Shown here one piece after another: positions 17,643 to 27,580 of a stretch of DNA of 64,000 nucleotides. Origin of the DNA: Reyranella sp. GTDB taxonomy: Bacteria > Pseudomonadota > Alphaproteobacteria > Reyranellales > Reyranellaceae. The notes under the pieces were generated by a model that was not told where the DNA came from, made no database searches, and saw only the letters and a list, made by a program, of their open reading frames with translations. The translations under genes were made by a program, and so were the position numbers. The number at the start of each line of letters is the position of its first letter. Position 1 is the stretch's first letter. The DNA lies in assembly GCF_017305915.1 (NCBI RefSeq), contig NZ_JAFKJN010000009.1, positions 62,001 to 126,000 of the forward strand, written 5' to 3'.

Positions 17643-19445
17643 CTAGCGGCTGTCCATCTTCAGCGCCGCGATGAAGGCGGACTGCGGAATCTCCACGTCG
17701 CCGATCTGGCGCATCCGCTTCTTGCCCTTCTTCTGCTTCTCCAGAAGCTTCTTCTTGCGGCTGATGTCGCCGCCGTAGCACTTGGCCAGCACGTCCTTGC
17801 GCAGCGCGCTGATCGTCTCGCGGGCGATCACCCGGCCGCCGATCGCCGCCTGGATGGCGATCTTGAAGAGCTGGCGCGGGATCAGGTCCTTCAGCCGCTC
17901 GCACAGCGCGCGGCCGCGGCTTTCGGCGGCGGCCTTGTGCACGATCATCGAGAGTGCATCGACCGGCTCGGAGTTGACCAGGATGGTGAGCTTCACCAGC
18001 TCGCTCTCCTCGTAGCCCATCATCTCGTAGTCGAAGCTGGCATAGCCGCGCGTCACCGACTTCAGCCGGTCGTAGAAATCGAACACCACCTCGTTCAGCG
18101 GCAGCTTGTAGACCGCCATGGCGCGGGTGCCGGCGTAGGTCAGCTCGATCTGCTGGCCGCGCCGCTCCTGGCAGAGCGTGAGGACCGAGCCGAGATGTTC
18201 GTCCGGCGTGATGATGGTCGCCTTGATCCACGGCTCCTGTATCGATTCGATCTTCATCGGATCGGGGTAGTCGGCCGGATTGTGCAGCTCCATCTCCGTG
18301 CCGTCGGTCATCTTGACCTTGTAGACGACCGAGGGCGCGGTGGTGACGAGGTCGAGGTTGAACTCGCGTTCCAACCGCTCCTGGATGATCTCGAGATGCA
18401 GCAGCCCGAGGAAGCCGCAGCGGAAGCCGAAGCCAAGCGCCGCGCTGGTCTCGGGCTCGAAATGGAACGAGGCGTCGTTGAGCCGGAGCTTGCTCAGCGA
18501 CTCGCGCAGGGTCTCGAACTCGGCGGCGTCGGCCGGGAACAGGCCGCAGAACACCACCGGCACCGACGGCTTGAAGCCGGCCAGCATCTCGGTCGCGGGC
18601 TTGCGGTCGTCGGTGATCGTGTCGCCGACCTTGCAGTCGGCGATGGTCTTGATGCCGGCGATGATGAAGCCGATCTCGCCCGGGCCGAGCTCGGCCACGT
18701 CCGTGGGCTTGGGCGCGAAGATGCCGACCTTGTCGAGGTCGTAGGCCGCGCCGACCGCCATCATGCGGATGCGCAGGCCCTTCTTCAGCACGCCGTCCTG
18801 CACCCGCACCAGCGTTACGACGCCGAGGTACGGGTCGTACCAGCTATCGACCAGCAGGGCTTTGAGCGGCGCGTTGCGGTCGCCCCTGGGCGGCGGCAGG
18901 CGCTTGACCATCGCTTCGAGCAGATCGTCGATGCCGATGCCGGTCTTGGCCGAGACCCTGACCGCGTCCGACGTGTCGATGCCGACCACGTCCTCGATCT
19001 CCTTGGCGACGCGCTCGGGATCGGCGGACGGCAGGTCGATCTTGTTGAGGACCGGGATGATCTCGTGGTTGGCGTCGATCGCGTGATAGGCGTTGGCCAG
19101 GGTCTGCGCCTCGACGCCCTGGGAGGCATCGACCACCAGCAGCGAGCCCTCGCAGGCGGCGAGCGAGCGGCTGACCTCGTAGGCGAAGTCGACGTGGCCC
19201 GGCGTGTCCATCAGGTTCAGGACGTAGGTCTTGCCGTCCTGCGCCGGATAGTTGAGCCGCACGGTCTGCGCCTTGATGGTGATGCCGCGCTCGCGCTCGA
19301 TGTCCATCGAATCGAGCATCTGGTCGTGGAACTCGCGCTCGGTCACCGCCCCGCAGCGCAGCAGCAGCCGGTCGGCCAGCGTGCTCTTGCCGTGGTCGAT
19401 ATGGGCAATGATCGAGAAATTGCGGATCAACGACAGGTCGGTCAT
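17643..19445 (-). CDS. lepA: Elongation factor 4 (LepA)
   Basis: Ribosomal back-translocase GTPase of 600 residues. GTP-binding motifs appear in order: AHIDHGKST (about 14-22), [10 protein letters not shown] (about 48), DTPGHVDF (about 79-86) and NKIDLPSA (about 133). The C-terminal LepA-specific domain ends with [15 protein letters not shown]. The ATG giving [11 protein letters not shown] was chosen over one four codons upstream. It lies downstream of pheT, separated by a palindromic repeat. Confidence 0.97.
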   Translation of the reverse strand: MTDLSLIRNFSIIAHIDHGKSTLADRLLLRCGAVTEREFHDQMLDSMDIERERGITIKAQTVRLNYPAQDGKTYVLNLMDTPGHVDFAYEVSRSLAACEGSLLVVDASQGVEAQTLANAYHAIDANHEIIPVLNKIDLPSADPERVAKEIEDVVGIDTSDAVRVSAKTGIGIDDLLEAMVKRLPPPRGDRNAPLKALLVDSWYDPYLGVVTLVRVQDGVLKKGLRIRMMAVGAAYDLDKVGIFAPKPTDVAELGPGEIGFIIAGIKTIADCKVGDTITDDRKPATEMLAGFKPSVPVVFCGLFPADAAEFETLRESLSKLRLNDASFHFEPETSAALGFGFRCGFLGLLHLEIIQERLEREFNLDLVTTAPSVVYKVKMTDGTEMELHNPADYPDPMKIESIQEPWIKATIITPDEHLGSVLTLCQERRGQQIELTYAGTRAMAVYKLPLNEVVFDFYDRLKSVTRGYASFDYEMMGYEESELVKLTILVNSEPVDALSMIVHKAAAESRGRALCERLKDLIPRQLFKIAIQAAIGGRVIARETISALRKDVLAKCYGGDISRKKKLLEKQKKGKKRMRQIGDVEIPQSAFIAALKMDSR

Positions 19446-19474
19446 TGGACTGGGCACTTACACCAAAGGAATTC

Positions 19475-19558
19475 TGTCATCCTGAGCGAAGCGAAGGATC
19501 TAGCGCTTCGACACCGCGTTGTCGGACCCTTAGGTCCTTCGCTTCGCTCAGGACGACA
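19475..19558. repeat. Dispersed palindromic repeat between pheT and lepA
   Basis: Two inverted arms of about 26 bases (19475-19500 and 19533-19558) share the core CCTGAGCGAAGCGAAGGA and its complement, with a 32-base centre. The type is intergenic and common in alphaproteobacterial genomes. Sitting in the 117-base gap between two same-direction genes, it could act in termination or RNA processing. Confidence 0.75.
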
Positions 19559-19562
19559 AGGG

Positions 19563-21959
19563 CTAACCACGCAATACTGCCCCCGTTGCCTTGGCGACGG
19601 CAGCGACAACTTTGTTCGAAACAGCCTCGATCTCGGCATCCGTGAGCGTGCGCTCCATCGGTTGCAGCGTGACGGCGATGGCGAGCGACTTCTTGCCGCC
19701 CGGCACGCCCTTGCCGGCATAGACGTCGAACACGCGCGCCCCGGCGATCAGCGCCTTGTCGGCGTTGCGCGCGGCGCGGACCAGCTTGTCGGCCTCGACC
19801 TCGGCGTCGACCAGGAAGGCGAAGTCGCGCTCGACCGGCTGGAACGGCGACAGCACGAGCTTGGGCCGCGCCTTGGTCGCCTTGGCCTTGGGCAGCGGCG
19901 GCGCCTCGATGAACACCTCGAAGGCCGCGACCGGGCCCGTGAGGTCGGTCCCGGTCAGGATCTGCGGATGCAGCTCGCCGAAATGCGCCATCACGCGATC
20001 GCCGAGCTTGATCACGCCGGATCGGCCGGGGTGATACCAGTCCGGCGCGCCGGTCGTGGCGCTGAGATTGTCGGGCGCGCCGATCGCGGCGAGCACCGCG
20101 AGCGCATCGGCCTTGGCGTCGAACACATCGACCGTGCGGGTCGGGCCCGCCCAGTTGCGCGGCACCGCCATGTTGTGGCGCACGCCGGCGGCGACCATGC
20201 GCTGGCCGGTAGGCGTGGCGTCCTTGTAGATCGGGCCGACCTCGAACAGCGCCGGATCGACGAGGCCGCGCGCCTCGTTGCGCGACGCGGCATCGATCAG
20301 GTTGGGCAGGATCGACGGCCGCATGGTGTCGAGCGTGGCGTCGATCGAGTTCAAGAGGCGCAGATCCTCGCCGCCGCCGCCGAACCGCTCGGCCTTGGCG
20401 CGCGGCAGGAAGGACCAGGAAACGGCCTCGCTCATGCCGCGGCCGGCGAGCGCCCGGCGCGCCTGCGGCACGCGGCGCTGCATCGGCGTGCGCACCGGCT
20501 TGGAGGTGGCGGAGAGCTGCGGCAGCGACGTGGTCGGGATGTGGTCGAAGCCGTGCACGCGCGTCACTTCCTCGACCAGGTCGGCCTCGCCGATGATGTC
20601 CGGGCGCCACGACGGCACCGCGGCGGTCCATGGCCCATCGCCGCTGATGCCGAAGCCGAGCTTGCTCAGGATGTCGGTCGTCTTGGTAGCCGGCACGTCG
20701 ATCGCGGTCAGGCTCTTCACGCGGTCGGGGCGCAGGGCGTAGCTGCGCTGCCAATTCGGCATCACGCCACTGCGCGTGATCTCGCTCGTCTCGCCGCCGC
20801 ACAGCTCGAGGATCAGGCGGGTGGCGACGTCGGTTCCCCATTCGACCGACTGAGGATCGATGCCGCGCTCGAAGCGATAGCGTGCGTCGGACTGGACGCC
20901 GAGCTTGCGCCCGGTCGAGGCGACGTTCATCGGCGTGAAATAGGCGACCTCGAGGAACACTTCGGTGGTGTCGGCCTGGACGCCGGTCTCCTCGCCGCCC
21001 ATCACGCCGCCGATGCCGTGCGGCGCCTTGGAATCGGCGATCACCGCCACGCTCGGGTCGAGCGTGTAGGTCTTGCCGTCGAGCGCCAGGATCGTCTCGC
21101 CCTCGCGCGCCTGGCGCATGACCAGGTTGCCGGAGAGCTTCTTTGCGTCGAACACGTGCAGCGGACGGTTGAGGTCGAAGGTCACCAGGTTGGTGATGTC
21201 GACCAGGGTCGAGATCGGACGCAGGCCGATCGCCTTCAGCCGGCGCTGCAGCCAGTCGGGCGAGGGACCGTTCTTCAGTCCGCGGAAATGGCGGCCGACC
21301 ACGATCGGACAGGGGCTGTCGGGCTTGGCTTCGTAGCCGTGCGTCCATTGGATCGGGCTCGCGTAGCTGCCCTTCACCCGCTCGGTCTTGAACGGCTTCA
21401 GGGTGCCGAGGCCCGCCGCCGCGAGATCGCGGGCGATGCCGTGCACGCCGAGGCAATCGCCTCTATTCGGCGTGACCTTGATCTCGATCACCGGATCGTC
21501 GAGGCCGAGCGCCTCGGCGGCCGGGAGGCCGGTCTTGGTCTCGGGCGGCAGGTCGATGATGCCGCTGTGATCGTCGCCGAGCTGCAGCTCGCGGGAGGAG
21601 CACAGCATGCCGTTGCTCTCCTCGCCGCGGATCTTGCTCGCCTTGAGGTGCAGGTCGGTGCCGGGGATGTAGCTGCCGGTCGGCGCGAAGATGCCCTTCA
21701 TGCCGGTGCGCGCGTTGGGCGCGCCGCACACGACCTGGAGCACGCCCGAGCCGGTGTCGACCTTGCAGACGCGCAGGCGGTCGGCATTCGGATGCTGGAT
21801 AGCCTCGACCACGTAGCCGACCACGAAGCCCTTCAAGGCCTCCGCCGGGTTGGTGATGCCCTCGACCTCGAGGCCGAGCATGGTCAGCGCGTCACGCACT
21901 TCCGTGAGCGTCGCGTGGGTGTCGAGATGCTCCTTCAGCCAGGAGAGCGTGAACTTCAT
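19563..21959 (-). CDS. pheT: Phenylalanine--tRNA ligase beta subunit
   Basis: Large subunit of the alpha2-beta2 enzyme that charges tRNA-Phe (798 residues). It begins [14 protein letters not shown], followed by the OB-fold tRNA-binding domain (VVCGAPNAR at about 80) and the B5 region (RSGVMPNWQ and following). It ends with the FDX-ACB domain ([17 protein letters not shown] and LTDAEIE). The ATG overlaps the pheS stop by four bases. Confidence 0.97.
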   Translation of the reverse strand: MKFTLSWLKEHLDTHATLTEVRDALTMLGLEVEGITNPAEALKGFVVGYVVEAIQHPNADRLRVCKVDTGSGVLQVVCGAPNARTGMKGIFAPTGSYIPGTDLHLKASKIRGEESNGMLCSSRELQLGDDHSGIIDLPPETKTGLPAAEALGLDDPVIEIKVTPNRGDCLGVHGIARDLAAAGLGTLKPFKTERVKGSYASPIQWTHGYEAKPDSPCPIVVGRHFRGLKNGPSPDWLQRRLKAIGLRPISTLVDITNLVTFDLNRPLHVFDAKKLSGNLVMRQAREGETILALDGKTYTLDPSVAVIADSKAPHGIGGVMGGEETGVQADTTEVFLEVAYFTPMNVASTGRKLGVQSDARYRFERGIDPQSVEWGTDVATRLILELCGGETSEITRSGVMPNWQRSYALRPDRVKSLTAIDVPATKTTDILSKLGFGISGDGPWTAAVPSWRPDIIGEADLVEEVTRVHGFDHIPTTSLPQLSATSKPVRTPMQRRVPQARRALAGRGMSEAVSWSFLPRAKAERFGGGGEDLRLLNSIDATLDTMRPSILPNLIDAASRNEARGLVDPALFEVGPIYKDATPTGQRMVAAGVRHNMAVPRNWAGPTRTVDVFDAKADALAVLAAIGAPDNLSATTGAPDWYHPGRSGVIKLGDRVMAHFGELHPQILTGTDLTGPVAAFEVFIEAPPLPKAKATKARPKLVLSPFQPVERDFAFLVDAEVEADKLVRAARNADKALIAGARVFDVYAGKGVPGGKKSLAIAVTLQPMERTLTDAEIEAVSNKVVAAVAKATGAVLRG

Positions 21960-23035
21960 CGCACGCCCTCCAGCACGGAGAAGCCGTAATGGCGCAACCA
22001 CCTGAGATCGCTGTCGAAGAAGCTGCGCAGGTCGGGGATGCCGTACTTCAGCATGGCGATGCGATCGATGCCCATGCCGAAGGCGAAGCCCTGGTACACC
22101 GCAGGATCGAGGCCGCAACTGCGGATCACATTGGGATGCACCATGCCGCTGCCCAGGATCTCCAGCCACGAATCGCCGGCACCGACCCGGAGCTCGCCGT
22201 CCTTCCACGAGCAGCCGATATCGACCTCGGCCGACGGCTCGGTGAACGGGAAGTAGGACGGGCGGAAGCGGATCGGCAGCTCGTCGACCTCGAAATAGGC
22301 GCGGCAGAAATCGTACAGGCAGCCCTTGAGATGGCCCATGTGCGTCGTGCGGTCGATCACCAGGCCTTCGACCTGATGGAACATCGGCGTATGGGTCGCG
22401 TCGTTGTCGATGCGGAAGGTGCGGCCCGGCACGATGATGCGGAGCGACCCGCCGTCGGACAGCATCTTCTGCACGTCCTTGTCGAGCATGGTGCGCGCCT
22501 GCACCGGCGATGTGTGGGTGCGCAGCACCATCGGCGTGCCGTCGGCGCGCGGCGGCAGATAAAAGGTGTCCTGCATCTGCCGCGCCGGATGGTCGGGCGG
22601 GATGTTGAGGGCGGTGAAGTTGTGCCAGTCGTCCTCGATGTCGGGACCTTCGGCCCAGGTGAAGCCCATCTCGCCGAAGATCGCCGCCAGCTCGTCCATC
22701 ACCTGGCCGATCGGATGCAAGGTGCCGCGGGTTTCGGGCCGCGCCGGCAGGGTGACGTCGACCTTCTCGTTGACGAGCCTGGCCGCGAGCGCTGCGCTGC
22801 CGAGCGTCGACTTGCGTGCCTCGATCGCCGCCTCGATCTCGCCCTTGAGCTGGTTCACGCGCGCGCCGAATTCCTTGCGCTGGTCGGGGGCGAGAGTGCC
22901 GAGCGTCTTCATCAGGCCGGTGACGCTGCCCTTCTTGCCGAGGGCGGCGACGCGCACGGCGTCGAGCGCGCCGAGATCGGCCGCCTGCTCGACGGCGCTC
23001 AGCGCCTCGTTACGGATCGTCGCAAGATCATCCAT
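21956..23035 (-). CDS. pheS: Phenylalanine--tRNA ligase alpha subunit
   Basis: Catalytic subunit of 359 residues. It has an N-terminal coiled-coil, then class II motif 2 ([18 protein letters not shown]), the aminoacylation segment [17 protein letters not shown] and motif 3 with [18 protein letters not shown]. The start MDDLATIR was preferred over one 12 codons upstream because the latter lies in the terminator region. It is cotranscribed with pheT. Confidence 0.97.
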   Translation of the reverse strand: MDDLATIRNEALSAVEQAADLGALDAVRVAALGKKGSVTGLMKTLGTLAPDQRKEFGARVNQLKGEIEAAIEARKSTLGSAALAARLVNEKVDVTLPARPETRGTLHPIGQVMDELAAIFGEMGFTWAEGPDIEDDWHNFTALNIPPDHPARQMQDTFYLPPRADGTPMVLRTHTSPVQARTMLDKDVQKMLSDGGSLRIIVPGRTFRIDNDATHTPMFHQVEGLVIDRTTHMGHLKGCLYDFCRAYFEVDELPIRFRPSYFPFTEPSAEVDIGCSWKDGELRVGAGDSWLEILGSGMVHPNVIRSCGLDPAVYQGFAFGMGIDRIAMLKYGIPDLRSFFDSDLRWLRHYGFSVLEGVR

Positions 23036-23050
23036 CGCCAACTCCAGACG

Positions 23051-23081
23051 AAAAGAGGGAGCCTGTGGCACAGGCTCCCTC
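23051..23081 (-). terminator. Hairpin with T-tract between rplT and pheS
   Basis: On the minus strand a perfect 11-base stem (arms GAGGGAGCCTG and CAGGCTCCCTC, five-base loop) at 23081-23055 is followed by TTTT at 23054-23051. It lies between rplT and pheS, so it can end or attenuate read-through from the ribosomal-protein genes into pheST. Confidence 0.8.
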
Positions 23082-23119
23082 TGGATTTCGTTTCCGGTGC
23101 GCCGTGCGGCGCGCGCGGA

Positions 23120-23476
23120 TTACTTGAGGGCGGCCTGGGCCTGATCGACCAGGGCCTTAAACGCCGCCGGCTCGCGCGCGGCGAGATCGGCCATCACCTT
23201 GCGGTCGACTTCGACGCCGGCCTTCAGGATGCCGTTCATGAACTGCGAGTAGGTCATGCCGTGCTCGCGGACCGCGGCGTTGATGCGCTGGATCCACAGG
23301 CCGCGGAACGCGCGCTTCTTGTTGCGGCGATCGCGATAGGCGTACTGCAGGCCCTTCTCGACCTTCTCGATGCCGACGCGGAACGCCGCCTTGGCGCGAC
23401 CGCGATAGCCCTTGGCGAGCTTCAGGACCTTCTTGTGACGAGCGTGTGCAGCCACGCCCCGCTTGACGCGTGCCAT
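23120..23476 (-). CDS. rplT: 50S ribosomal protein L20
   Basis: 118 residues, beginning [19 protein letters not shown] and rich in basic residues, as in all L20 proteins. Segments [11 protein letters not shown] and [20 protein letters not shown] are diagnostic. It follows rpmI by six bases. In other bacteria L20 represses its own operon by binding the leader; no L20 site was identified here. Confidence 0.98.
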   Translation of the reverse strand: MARVKRGVAAHARHKKVLKLAKGYRGRAKAAFRVGIEKVEKGLQYAYRDRRNKKRAFRGLWIQRINAAVREHGMTYSQFMNGILKAGVEVDRKVMADLAAREPAAFKALVDQAQAALK

Positions 23477-23482
23477 GGCGGA

Positions 23483-23686
23483 TTACCTCTCGTACGGGAA
23501 AAAGTTGCGCTTGATGATGCGCGTATCGGGCTCGGAGACGATCGCCATGCCGGTCGCCTGGCGGATGAAGCGGGTGCTGCGCTTGGTCATGCCGTGGCGC
23601 TTTCCGACCACGCCATGCTTCACTTTGCCGGACGCCGTGAAGCGAAAACGCTTCTTGGCCCCGCTCTTGGTCTTCATCTTGGGCAT
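23483..23686 (-). CDS. rpmI: 50S ribosomal protein L35
   Basis: 67 residues with the family opening [17 protein letters not shown] and the [16 protein letters not shown] core. An AAGGAAAG ribosome site precedes the ATG. In most bacteria infC is directly upstream; here infC is about 8.7 kb away at 32417. Confidence 0.98.
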   Translation of the reverse strand: MPKMKTKSGAKKRFRFTASGKVKHGVVGKRHGMTKRSTRFIRQATGMAIVSEPDTRIIKRNFFPYER

Positions 23687-23907
23687 TTTCTTTCCTTTTC
23701 AAAGGGTTACGTTAGGCGATCGAGGCAATGCCCTTTGGGCCAGACCGCCGGAAGAAGCGCGCTTATAGCGATGGCAATCCCGCGGTGCAAGCAGGGTGAG
23801 CTGCACCCGCGTCGCGACGTATTGCAGTTTCTTCGGACGCGACGGATAGTCGATTCACGCTGGCTGCAGAGCAAGAACGAGATAATCGAGCCAGTAGGGA
23901 GGTTCGC

Positions 23908-25548
23908 ATGGCGCGGCTGATGCCGAGAGTGGCGACGCTTGTCCTTTTGCTGGGGTTCGCCTGGGCGGCGCCCGCCAACGCCCAGGACCAGAAAGGCACC
24001 CTTGTCTTCGCCGTCGAGACGCTCGGCGCCCAGACCCTCGATCCCATCCTCGAAGGCCGTCCCGGCAACGCCGTCTACCAGGCGGCGATGTACGATTCCC
24101 TGGTCGGCTTCAATCTCGAGAAGGGCGGCGTCGGGCCGGGTGTCGCCGAACGCTGGGAACTCGCCCCGGACGGCCTCACCTGGACCTTCCATATCCGGCC
24201 GGGCCAGACCTTCCACAACGGCGACAAGCTCACCGGTCACGACGTGAAGTTCAGCCTCGAGCGCCAGATGGGGCCGGGCTCGCTCGCCGCCGCGGCGGCG
24301 AGCATGCGGCGCACGATCAAGAGCATCGAGGTGGTCGATGACCTGACGGTCAAGGTGCACACCACCAGCCCACAGATCGGCCTGCCGGCGGGGTTGTCGC
24401 GCGCGGTCGCGCCGGAGGGCGCGATCATGCCCAAGGCCTATATCGAGAAGGTCGGCGAGGAGGAGTTCCGCAAGAAGCCGGTCGGCAGCGGCCCCTGGAA
24501 GTTCGTGCGCAACGTGCCCGGCGACCGCATCGAGTTCACCGCGGTGACCACGCCGCATTGGCGCGGCCGGCCCAACTTCAAGGATCTGACGATCCTGCTG
24601 GTGCCGGAGGAGAGCACGCGGGTGGCGATGGTGCGCACCGGCGAGGCGTCGATCGCGTCGATCGGTCCCGAGACCATGCTGGGCGCCACGCGGGCCGGCC
24701 TGGAGGTGCTGTCGGTGCCGGGCACGATGCAGGCGATCTTCCAGTTCTGGGGCACCTACAAGCCGGAGGTGAAGGACTCGCCGATCGCCAAGGTGCGCGT
24801 GCGCCAGGCGCTGTCGCTGGCGATCGACCGCAAGCAGGTGATCGAGCACGTCATGAACGGCAAGGCGCAGATGCCGTATCCGTTCTCGACCTTCGCCTAC
24901 ACCGACTATCTCAGCGCCGATCGCTGGAAGAAGTGGGCGGACGAGGCCTATCGCTACGATCCGGCGCTGGCCAGGAAGATCCTCGCCGAGGAAGGCTATC
25001 CCAACGGCTTCGAGCTCAAGTTCGCCAACACCGCTCTGCCCGGCACGCAGTTCATGGTCGATATCGGCACCGCGATCGCCGACATGTGGACCAAGGTCGG
25101 CGTCAAGGTGACGATCAAGCATTACGAATGGGGTTCGTTCGCGCCGATGGAGCGCGGCGACCAGGCCGGGCTGGTCGGCTGGGCCTCGATGTACCGCACG
25201 GCCGGGCGGCCCGATGCGCCGTGGCGCTACGACGGCGCCTTCTCGCCCGAGAGCACGCAGCGCCTGCTGGGCGACAAGGAGAATTGCCAGGAGACGTGCC
25301 AGGAGTTCGTGAAGACCTACCGCGCGCTTCTCGCCGAGCTCGATCGCGAGAAGCGCACGGCGCTGACCGACCGCATGGTCGAGCTGGTGACGAACGCGTG
25401 GACCGTGATCCCGATCATCGAGGGCATGGGCTACTACGCGATCAACACCAAGAAGGTCGGGCAGTTCCAGGCGATCGCCGGCCGGCACGAGCTGGGCGAC
25501 GTGTTCGAGCGCATCCCGCGCCCCGAGCAGAAGCCCTGGAAGAAGTGA
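23908..25548 (+). CDS. ABC transporter substrate-binding protein, family 5
   Basis: Periplasmic dipeptide/oligopeptide-type receptor of 546 residues. A Sec signal peptide ends near PANAQ (about residue 25). The mature protein carries TLDPILEGRPGNAVYQAAMYDSL, FHIRPGQTFHNGDKLT and RVRQALSLAIDRKQVI, all typical of SBP_bac_5 receptors. It is the first of five cistrons encoding a complete importer. The ligand is unknown; peptides or peptide-like compounds are usual. Confidence 0.93.
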   Translation: MARLMPRVATLVLLLGFAWAAPANAQDQKGTLVFAVETLGAQTLDPILEGRPGNAVYQAAMYDSLVGFNLEKGGVGPGVAERWELAPDGLTWTFHIRPGQTFHNGDKLTGHDVKFSLERQMGPGSLAAAAASMRRTIKSIEVVDDLTVKVHTTSPQIGLPAGLSRAVAPEGAIMPKAYIEKVGEEEFRKKPVGSGPWKFVRNVPGDRIEFTAVTTPHWRGRPNFKDLTILLVPEESTRVAMVRTGEASIASIGPETMLGATRAGLEVLSVPGTMQAIFQFWGTYKPEVKDSPIAKVRVRQALSLAIDRKQVIEHVMNGKAQMPYPFSTFAYTDYLSADRWKKWADEAYRYDPALARKILAEEGYPNGFELKFANTALPGTQFMVDIGTAIADMWTKVGVKVTIKHYEWGSFAPMERGDQAGLVGWASMYRTAGRPDAPWRYDGAFSPESTQRLLGDKENCQETCQEFVKTYRALLAELDREKRTALTDRMVELVTNAWTVIPIIEGMGYYAINTKKVGQFQAIAGRHELGDVFERIPRPEQKPWKK

Positions 25549-25561
25549 GCGTAGGCGCGTC

Positions 25562-26479
25562 ATGAAGCGCTTCATCGCGCGCCGCCTGATGCAGGGGGCG
25601 GTCCTGATCTGCATGGTCGCGACGATCGTCTTCTTTCTCGGCCGGCTGACCGGCAACCCGGTCGACCTGATGCTGCCCGAGGACGCCACCGCCGAGGACC
25701 GCGCCGCCCTCACCAAGACGCTCGGGCTCGACGGCTCGCTCGGCGACCAGTTCGTGATCTTCGTCGGCAACGCACTGCACGGCGACCTCGGCCGGTCGAT
25801 CCGCATGAAGCAGCCGGCGGTGGAGGCCTTCTTCGACCGGCTGCCCAACACGCTGGTGCTGATCCCCTGGGCGCTGCTGCTCGGCATGATCCTCGGCATC
25901 CCGCTCGGCGTGGTGGCGGCGCTCAATCGCGGCGGCCTCCTCGACCGCGCGGCCGGAACGGTCGCGGTGCTGGGGGTGGCCGTACCGAGCTTCTGGCTCG
26001 GCGTGCTGTTGATCTTCGTGTTCAGCGTCGAGCTGGGCTGGCTGCCGTCGGGCCGCATGGGCGGGCCGGAGCATTTCATCCTGCCGGTCGTCACGCTCGG
26101 CACGTTTCTGGTGGCGGGCTTCATGCGCATCACCCGCTCGGCGATGCTCGAGGTGATGGAGAGCGAGTTCGTCAAGCTCGCGCGCATCAAGGGCCTGAGC
26201 GAGGGCGTGGTGATCTGGAAGCATTGCCTGCGCAACGCCCTGATCCCGGTGCTGACCCTGTGGGGGGTGTTCGTCGGCAACCTGATCACCGGCGCCATCG
26301 TCACCGAAACCGTGTTCGCCTGGCCCGGCATCGGCCGGCTGACCTACGAGGCGGTGATCTATCGCGACTTTCCGCTGCTCCAGGCGGTGATCATCCTGAA
26401 ATCGATCCTCATCCTGTCGATCAACCTCGTCGTCGACATCCTCTATGCCTATGTCGATCCAAGAATCAGGTTGGCGTGA
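25562..26479 (+). CDS. ABC transporter permease, DppB type
   Basis: Inner-membrane permease of 305 residues with about six spans. The C-terminal EAA-type loop EFVKLARIKGLSEGVVIWKHCLRNALIPV (about 202-230) contacts the ATPases, followed by ETVFAWPGIGRL. It starts 13 bases after the binding-protein stop. A 195-base gap with a palindromic element follows before the partner permease, which is unusual for this operon type. Confidence 0.92.
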   Translation: MKRFIARRLMQGAVLICMVATIVFFLGRLTGNPVDLMLPEDATAEDRAALTKTLGLDGSLGDQFVIFVGNALHGDLGRSIRMKQPAVEAFFDRLPNTLVLIPWALLLGMILGIPLGVVAALNRGGLLDRAAGTVAVLGVAVPSFWLGVLLIFVFSVELGWLPSGRMGGPEHFILPVVTLGTFLVAGFMRITRSAMLEVMESEFVKLARIKGLSEGVVIWKHCLRNALIPVLTLWGVFVGNLITGAIVTETVFAWPGIGRLTYEAVIYRDFPLLQAVIILKSILILSINLVVDILYAYVDPRIRLA

Positions 26480-26510
26480 CCATGGCGATGGAGTGCCCGC
26501 GGCGTCATCT

Positions 26511-26664
26511 CCTCCCCATTCATATGGGGAGGTGTCGGCGTCTTACGCCGACGGAGGGGTCATGAGTCCCGGACTGAGGCCTCTGACCCCTCCGTCGCGG
26601 ATAGGGCACTTTCGCGCTTCGCGCGAAAGTGCCGACGCGCCACCTCCCCATATGAATGGGGAGG
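26511..26664. repeat. Modular palindromic element, copy A (inside ABC operon)
   Basis: A 154-base element bounded by perfect 24-base inverted repeats (26511-26534 and 26641-26664), each of which is itself a hairpin built on CCTCCCCAT...ATGGGGAGG. Inside are a GTCGGCG/CGCCGAC hairpin, a GGAGGGGTCA/TGACCCCTCC pair and a 13-base-pair stem GGCACTTTCGCGC-TTC-GCGCGAAAGTGCC. The right arm ends in GGGGAGG, directly upstream of the next gene's ATG. A related copy in reverse orientation is at 40121-40287. Confidence 0.9.
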
Positions 26665-26674
26665 AAAGGTAGCC

Positions 26675-27580
26675 ATGGCCGTCGTCGATCCCTCCTCGCG
26701 CGCGTCGCTGTGGCGCCTGCTCTGGCCGGCGCGGGTGCCGGCCGGTTTCCGGCGCACCGCGCGCGTGCCGTGGATTCCCATCGTCATCATCTCGGCGATC
26801 GTCGCCATGGCGGTGTTCGCGCCGCTGCTGGCGCCGCATTCGCCGATCGACCAGACCCTGCGCGACAAGCTGCTGCCGCCGGTCTGGCTGGACGGCGGCA
26901 GCCCGAAGTACCTGCTCGGCACCGACGCCTTCGGCCGCGACGTGCTGAGCCGCCTGATCTACGGCGCGCGGGTCAGCCTGATCGTGGCGCTGCTGGCGCT
27001 GATCGCGGGCGGCGGCATCGGCCTGCTCGTCGGCATCGTGGCGGGCTATGTCGGCGGCGCGGTCGACAGCCTGCTGATGCGCCTGGTCGACGCGGCCTTC
27101 ACCTTCCCGGCGATCCTGTTCGCGCTCTTGCTGGCGGTTACCATGGGCCAGGGCCTGGGCACCCTGGTGATCGCCATCAGCCTGCTGTTGTGGGCGAGCT
27201 TCGCGCGGGTCATCCGCGGCGAGGTGCTGTCGCTGCGGCAGCGCGATTTCGTGGCGCTCGCCAAGGTGCGGGGCTGTTCCGCTCCGCGCATCATGCTGAC
27301 CCACATCCTGCCCAACGTGCTCAACACCTTCATGGTGCTGGTGACGCTCAACATCGGCGTGGTGATCATCGCCGAGGCGACGCTCTCCTTCCTCGGCGCC
27401 GGCATCCCGCCGCCGACCCCGACCTGGGGCCTGATGATCTCGGAGGGCCGCGGCCGCCTCACCGACGCCTGGTGGGTGGCCCTGATCCCGGGCATCGCCA
27501 TCACCCTGATGGTGCTGTCGGTCAACCTGTTCGGCGACTGGCTGCGCGACCGGCTCGATCCGAGGCTGCGCCAGCTATGA
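26675..27580 (+). CDS. ABC transporter permease, DppC type
   Basis: Second membrane subunit, 301 residues. An N-terminal span (about 33-52) precedes the HPLGTD-like segment (KYLLGTDAFGRDVLSRLIYGAR), then five spans and the coupling loop DFVALAKVRGCSAPRIMLTHILPN. The only good ribosome site before its ATG (GGGGAGGAAAGG) is the terminal part of the palindromic element. Its stop overlaps the start of the first ATPase gene (ATGA). Confidence 0.92.
   Translation: MAVVDPSSRASLWRLLWPARVPAGFRRTARVPWIPIVIISAIVAMAVFAPLLAPHSPIDQTLRDKLLPPVWLDGGSPKYLLGTDAFGRDVLSRLIYGARVSLIVALLALIAGGGIGLLVGIVAGYVGGAVDSLLMRLVDAAFTFPAILFALLLAVTMGQGLGTLVIAISLLLWASFARVIRGEVLSLRQRDFVALAKVRGCSAPRIMLTHILPNVLNTFMVLVTLNIGVVIIAEATLSFLGAGIPPPTPTWGLMISEGRGRLTDAWWVALIPGIAITLMVLSVNLFGDWLRDRLDPRLRQL

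Noticed and set aside
17427..21989. A 1520-codon open frame on the plus strand
   Set aside because: It is antisense to lepA and pheT, has a DRA/RAQ-rich composition with no motifs, and arises from GC-rich codon bias.
23707..26331. A long minus-strand frame opposite the ABC genes
   Set aside because: No recognisable domains; the plus strand holds a full, motif-rich operon.
26511..26664. A miniature transposon (MITE) for the palindromic element
   Set aside because: No target-site duplication or related transposase is visible in the window; kept as a structural repeat.
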